A stretch of DNA of 64,000 nucleotides from Micromonospora haikouensis (GTDB lineage: Bacteria; Actinomycetota; Actinomycetes; Mycobacteriales; Micromonosporaceae), in contig NZ_FMCW01000013.1 of NCBI RefSeq assembly GCF_900091595.1, positions 124,001-188,000 of the forward strand, read 5' to 3'. Positions 60,255-64,000 of this stretch are shown here, in pieces (the first letter of the stretch is position 1; every line of letters begins with the position of its first letter). The position numbers and the translations under genes were made by a program. The notes beneath the pieces are model-generated. The model did not search any database. It saw only the letters and a program-made list of their open reading frames with translations, and was not told the origin of the DNA.

Positions 60255-61576
60255 GCCGTCACCCGGCCGGTGGGGGCGGCGGCGCGCGGCGCGGGGAGGT
60301 AGCCGATGCCGGCGTACCGCGCCCCGGCGGCGGTCACCGTCGCCTCGTCCAGGATCCGCCAGGAGTCGTAGACGACGCCCGCCCCGCCGGCCGCGAGCAG
60401 GCCGCCGATCTCCAGCGCCCGGTAGTCGGGGTGGTCGTTGACCACGAGCACCGCGTCGCTGTCGCCGAATGCCTTGTCCAGGCTGGTCGGCTCTCCGCCG
60501 TAGGCCCGGATCACCTGGTCGGGCACCATCGGGTCGTGCCCGAGCACGACCAGCCCGGCCGCCCGGAAGACCGGCATCATCGCGGCGATGGGCGTGCCGC
60601 GCATGTCGTCGGTAGGCGGCCAGCCCTTGTAGGCCCAGCCCAGCACGGCCAGCCGGGCGCCAACGGTGTCGCCGCGCCGCTGCCGGATCAGCTCCACGAC
60701 GGTCTCGGCGACGTGCACCGGCAGCTGCTCGTTGAGCCGTCGGGCCGCACCGACCAGGAACGCGCCGTCGTCTCCGGCGCTGGCCACCATCAGGTACGGA
60801 TCCTTCGACAGGCAGCCGCCGCCGACGTACCCGGGCCGGCTCAGGTCCGGCCGGGGGTAGTCGAGGTTGGCGGCCCGGATCACCTCCAGCGGGTCGAGGC
60901 CGTGCCGCTCGGCGATCAGCGCCACCTCGTTGCCGAACGAGTAGATCAGGTCGGTGTGGCAGTTGTTGGAGAGCTTGACCAGCTCGGCGGCCTCCAGGCT
61001 GGACACCGGCACCGTCTGCCGGGCGAGCCCGCCGAACAGCTCCAACCCGGCGTGCAGGCTCTCGTCGTCCACGCCGCCGACGACCTGGGGCAGCTCGACC
61101 AGTTCCCGCAGCGCCTGCCCCTGGATGGTCCGTTCCGGCGCCATCACCAGCAGCGCCCGCCCCCACGCCGCGGTCAGCGCCGGCAGGACCACCCGCCGGC
61201 TCGTCCCGACGGGGACGGTGCTGCGGACGACCACCAGCGTCTGCGGGCCGCACCAGCGGGCCACCTGCTCGGCGGCCGCCGCGAGGTTGGACAGGTCGGG
61301 CCGCCGGGACCGCTCGTCGACCGGCGTGGAGACGCTGAGCACCACCGCGTCGAGGTCCGTCGGCAGCTCGTCGTCGACGAACACCGAACGGCCCGCGTGC
61401 GTGGCGAACACGTCGGCGATGCCCGGCTCGAAGATGTGCGGGCGGCCGCCGCGCAACGCCGCCCGCACCGCCGGGTTCGCGTCCACCCCGTGCACCTCGA
61501 ACCCCTTGCGCGCCAGCGCGGCGGCCAGCGTCAGCCCGACGTAGCCGAGGCCGACGATCCCAATCCTGCGATACAC
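60251..61576 (-). CDS. Nucleotide-sugar 6-dehydrogenase (UDP-glucose/UDP-HexNAc type)
   Basis: A 441-residue enzyme oxidising C6 of a nucleotide sugar to the uronic acid with two NAD+. GIVGLGYVGLTLA (6-18) binds NAD, STPVDERSRRPDLSNL near 83-98 and RSTVPVGTSRRV near 118 follow, and the catalytic Cys is C255 in GYVGGGCLSKD. K201 and N205 (KLSNNCHTD) are the usual active-site partners. The C-terminal domain has GWAYKGWPPTDDMRGTPIAA near 325. It could use UDP-Glc, UDP-GlcNAc or UDP-ManNAc; the WecC-like style makes HexNAc a reasonable guess. It is cotranscribed with the epimerase downstream. Confidence 0.88.
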   Translation of the reverse strand: MYRRIGIVGLGYVGLTLAAALARKGFEVHGVDANPAVRAALRGGRPHIFEPGIADVFATHAGRSVFVDDELPTDLDAVVLSVSTPVDERSRRPDLSNLAAAAEQVARWCGPQTLVVVRSTVPVGTSRRVVLPALTAAWGRALLVMAPERTIQGQALRELVELPQVVGGVDDESLHAGLELFGGLARQTVPVSSLEAAELVKLSNNCHTDLIYSFGNEVALIAERHGLDPLEVIRAANLDYPRPDLSRPGYVGGGCLSKDPYLMVASAGDDGAFLVGAARRLNEQLPVHVAETVVELIRQRRGDTVGARLAVLGWAYKGWPPTDDMRGTPIAAMMPVFRAAGLVVLGHDPMVPDQVIRAYGGEPTSLDKAFGDSDAVLVVNDHPDYRALEIGGLLAAGGAGVVYDSWRILDEATVTAAGARYAGIGYLPAPRAAAPTGRVTA

Positions 61577-61636
61577 GTTGTCTTCTTCCCCTCGTTTGTC
61601 GTGCTCGGTGCACCGGCGCGCCCGCGGGCGGACCGG

Positions 61637-62515
61637 TCAGGCGCCCATCGCGGCCCAGCTCGCCTTGACCGACTCGGCGAGGTCGTAGGAGGTTCCCCAG
61701 CCCAGGTCGCGCGCGGCCCGGGAGATGTCGCCGCACATCCAGTCGACCGCCGCCGAGCGGCCCGGGGCCGGCTGGTCCTCGCGTACCGCGCCGGTGAAGC
61801 CGGCGGCCTCCGCCATCAGCCGGACCGCCTCCCGCACCGGCACCGCCCGGCCACTGGCGACGTTGTAGACCCGCTGCGGCAGCCAGGGTGCCCGGACGGC
61901 GGCGGCCACGGCGGCGGCCACGTCCCGGACGTCGACGAAGTCCCGGTGGGCCGAGAGGGGGCCGACGGTGATGCGGCCACCGGGCGTCGCGCGGCGCAGC
62001 AGCGTCGCGACCCGGCCGAGCACGGTGTCGGCGGACAGGCCGGGGCCGATCGGGTTGAACACCCGCAGGGTGACGCCGTCGACCCGGCCCGCGGCGGCGG
62101 CCAGTTCGACCAGCCGGGTGGCGGTCAGGTGGGTCAGGCCGTACTCGCTCACCGGGCGCGCGTCGTCGCTCTCGGCGGCGGCGTGCCCGTGCGGCACCGG
62201 CCCGTACTCCCCGGCGGAGCCGATCCGCACCAGCCGCGCGCCGGGGGCCTCGGCCGCGACGGCCTCGACGAGCTTCGCGGTCACCGACACGTTCGCCGCG
62301 ACGAGTTCGTCGGCCCGCCCGTCGAGCCGACCGGTGCAGGCCACCACCGCGTCGGGTCGGGCGGCGCGCAGCAGCGCGGCCAGTTCGTCGACGTCGCAGG
62401 CGACGAGGTCGACGTCGCGCCGGCCGGGGCAGACCAGCGCCGCGTGCGGGCGCAGGGCGGCGCGGACGTGCCCGCCGATGAAGCCGGAGCCCCCGAGGAC
62501 CAGGACGGTGGTCAC
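61637..62515 (-). CDS. NAD-dependent epimerase/dehydratase-like SDR with Lys-to-His change
   Basis: A 292-residue [12 protein letters not shown] (8-16) binds the cofactor, [10 protein letters not shown] near 98-107 provides the catalytic Ser, and the active Tyr is Y125. The lysine four residues on is replaced by H129 (EYGLTH, codon at 62129-62131), so the normal Tyr-x3-Lys pair is incomplete. [18 protein letters not shown] near 151 and [17 protein letters not shown] near 187 are otherwise typical. The GTG overlaps the nucleotidyltransferase stop. It may be a reductase/epimerase with altered chemistry, or a non-catalytic sugar-nucleotide binder. Confidence 0.8.
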   Translation of the reverse strand: MTTVLVLGGSGFIGGHVRAALRPHAALVCPGRRDVDLVACDVDELAALLRAARPDAVVACTGRLDGRADELVAANVSVTAKLVEAVAAEAPGARLVRIGSAGEYGPVPHGHAAAESDDARPVSEYGLTHLTATRLVELAAAAGRVDGVTLRVFNPIGPGLSADTVLGRVATLLRRATPGGRITVGPLSAHRDFVDVRDVAAAVAAAVRAPWLPQRVYNVASGRAVPVREAVRLMAEAAGFTGAVREDQPAPGRSAAVDWMCGDISRAARDLGWGTSYDLAESVKASWAAMGA

Positions 62516-63240
62516 ACCGGCTCCGGGGTGCGCGGGGACAGCAGGATCGGCCGGAGCCGTTCGAACGCCCGGTTGGCCTCGTCGTAGTCCTCGGGCCGGC
62601 CGATGTCGAGCCAGTACCCGTCGAACGGGTAGCTCGCCGGCGGCTCCCCGCGCTCGAGCAGGTCCAGCACGAGCTGGTCGAAGCCGAAGGCGAGCCCGGC
62701 CGGGTACGCGGCGATGGTGCGCGCGGAGAGGCCGTAGACGCCCATGCTGACGTGGTAGTCGAGGATGGGCTTCTCGCTGAACTCGACCACCCGGCCGTCC
62801 TCGACCGAGAGCACGCCGAAGTCGATCTTCACGGTGCGGTGGAAGGTCGCCACGGTCAGCGGGGCCTCGGAGGCGGCGTGGGTGCGCAGCAGGTCGCCGT
62901 AGTCCAGGTCCGTGAGCACGTCCCCGTTCATCACCAGGAAGTGCTCGGGCAGCCGGTCGCGGATGCCGAACAACGGGCCGATCGTCGACAGGGGAACGCT
63001 CTCCTCGACGTACCGCACACACAGCCCGAACCGGGAGCCGTCGCCGACGAAGGCCCGGATCAGCGAGCCGAGGTGGTTGATCGCCAGGGTGACATCGGTG
63101 AAGCCACAGCTCGCGAGCTGATGCAGGACGATCTCCAGGATCGCGTGGCTGTCCCCGATCGGCACCAACGGCTTCGGCAGCGAGGTCGTGTACGGCTTGA
63201 GCCGCGTTCCCTTGCCGCCGGCCATGATCACTACATGCAT
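62512..63240 (-). CDS. Sugar-1-phosphate nucleotidyltransferase
   Basis: A 242-residue enzyme that activates a sugar-1-phosphate with an NTP. The signature [20 protein letters not shown] occupies residues 6-25, [12 protein letters not shown] near 103 contains the metal Asp, and [18 protein letters not shown] near 160 binds the sugar. There is no C-terminal beta-helix, so it is a stand-alone short form like RfbA or MurU-type enzymes. ATG 63240 has only a weak ribosome site (GATGACGAG). It heads the leftward four-gene operon whose products probably supply one activated sugar to the cluster; the nucleotide is not determinable by eye. Confidence 0.88.
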   Translation of the reverse strand: MHVVIMAGGKGTRLKPYTTSLPKPLVPIGDSHAILEIVLHQLASCGFTDVTLAINHLGSLIRAFVGDGSRFGLCVRYVEESVPLSTIGPLFGIRDRLPEHFLVMNGDVLTDLDYGDLLRTHAASEAPLTVATFHRTVKIDFGVLSVEDGRVVEFSEKPILDYHVSMGVYGLSARTIAAYPAGLAFGFDQLVLDLLERGEPPASYPFDGYWLDIGRPEDYDEANRAFERLRPILLSPRTPEPV

Positions 63241-63530
63241 CTCGTCATCCGATCCGTCCGCCGCTGCCGGCGCCCCGGCCGCCGCCAGGCATGAGCCAGG
63301 CGTCGCCGGGCGGTACGCCCCCGTAACACCCAGGGCAACGACCGACCCGCATCCAGGAAACGCCCATAACAGAGCATTAGCCGTTTTTCTCCCGGCATGG
63401 CTCGCGTCCACCCGGACGGATCCATCCGGCCCCCCGCCCCGTAGCGCTGAGTAACGTTCCCGGCCCGGACCTGGTTAGGAGGGTGTCGACGCCACCGGCG
63501 CACCCATCGCCGCCGCACGAGGAGGATCCG

Positions 63531-64000
63531 ATGACGACCCTGGCTGGTCCCGCCGCACGACCCGTCGGCGCGCTCCGCGCGACCGGGCCGGTGACCACGG
63601 GGAAGCCGGTGGACAACAACGTCCTGGCCGTGATTCTCGTGACGTCGCTGAGCCTCACGCTGATGGCGTGCCTACCGGACCTGCGCCACTGGTTCATGGT
63701 GCCCACGACCCTCACCGGCGTCCTCATCGGCGCCGAGGCGCTGCGGTGGTTCCGCCGGGGCGTCGACGTGTTCGACCCGCGGGCCTGCGCGGGCCTGATC
63801 GGGCTCCAGTTCCTCTACCTCGCGCCGATCCTGAACGTGGCCCTCGACGAGTGGGTGACGGGCGTCTACAACCAGCCCGTCTGGCGCGACGCGCTCGGCA
63901 TGCTCGGCATCCTCAACGCGGTCGGCACGGCCCTCTACCGGGTAGTGCTCGCCCTCCCCCGCCGGCCCCGCCAGCGGCACCGCCGGGCGCCTTCGATGCA
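63531..64000 (+). CDS. Membrane protein, N-terminal part (possible polysaccharide polymerase)
   Basis: A gene cut by the right edge; 156 codons are visible. ATG 63531 has a strong GAGGAGGA 3-10 nt upstream. After a cytoplasmic start of about 33 residues, hydrophobic helices appear at about 36-50 (NVLAVILVTSLSLTLMA), 60-74 (FMVPTTLTGVLIGA), 90-106 (CAGLIGLQFLYLAPILN) and 125-140 (ALGMLGILNAVGTALYR). Its place next to the glycan genes, the membrane topology and the lack of any other polymerase in the cluster make a Wzy-like polymerase the best guess, at low certainty. Confidence 0.6.
   Translation, partial: MTTLAGPAARPVGALRATGPVTTGKPVDNNVLAVILVTSLSLTLMACLPDLRHWFMVPTTLTGVLIGAEALRWFRRGVDVFDPRACAGLIGLQFLYLAPILNVALDEWVTGVYNQPVWRDALGMLGILNAVGTALYRVVLALPRRPRQRHRRAPSM

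Overview
The window is very GC-rich, codons end in G or C almost throughout, GTG and TTG starts are common, and several genes have a TANNNT box 6-8 nt before the start codon (leaderless transcripts). Gene content (PAC2 protein, class F sortase, MhuD-type haem oxygenase, snapalysin, B-type Sdh without SdhD, LLM oxidoreductase, DUF6343) points to a filamentous actinomycete, most likely Micromonosporaceae (Micromonospora-like). This is inferred from protein resemblance; no database was searched. I found no tRNA, rRNA, CRISPR array, insertion sequence or phage genes.

Layout. 0-8.5 kb: snapalysin (cut by the left edge), Na+/H+ antiporter with an overlapping UBP zinc-finger gene, LLM oxidoreductase, GabD-type dehydrogenase, SGNH lipoprotein, EcsC protein, membrane-anchored lysozyme-like protein. 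8.9-19.3 kb: PAC2, exonuclease III, MhuD-like haem oxygenase, a TetR regulator divergent from a DUF4386/VOC pair with two visible operators, class F sortase with a probable substrate, trmB, a Ski2-like helicase coupled to a PHP hydrolase. 19.4-27.1 kb: an eroded region with a fused scar of an AraC regulator and a quinone oxidoreductase, then an iron-siderophore ABC operon carrying three separate lesions behind a good iron box, then a Tat multicopper oxidase. 27.2-37.4 kb: cytidine/blasticidin deaminase, HrpA, dTDP-glucose 4,6-dehydratase, LysR divergent from sdhCAB. 37.4-41.5 kb: an odd repeat-rich spacer, remnants of an alcohol dehydrogenase and an SDR, beta-lactamase-like and metallo-beta-lactamase-fold hydrolases.

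41.7-64 kb (right edge): a surface-glycan gene cluster. It holds four glycosyltransferases in two paralogous pairs, two paralogous DegT aminotransferases, a CapE/PglF-type 4,6-dehydratase, a PglC-like priming transferase overlapping a PglD-like acetyltransferase, a flippase, and an opposing four-gene block (nucleotidyltransferase, two epimerases, nucleotide-sugar 6-dehydrogenase), plus the start of a membrane protein that could be the polymerase. Dehydratase, aminotransferase, acetyltransferase and PglC together suggest that glycan assembly is primed by a bacillosamine-like 4-amino-4,6-dideoxy-HexNAc. Unrelated genes (dgt, tex, a small unknown, DUF389) split the cluster at 46.9-52.5 kb.

Two themes recur. 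At least five ancestral genes have been inactivated by small deletions or point changes without any visible mobile element, and three genes (SGNH hydrolase, fecE, hrpA) carry short direct duplications spanning their stop codons.
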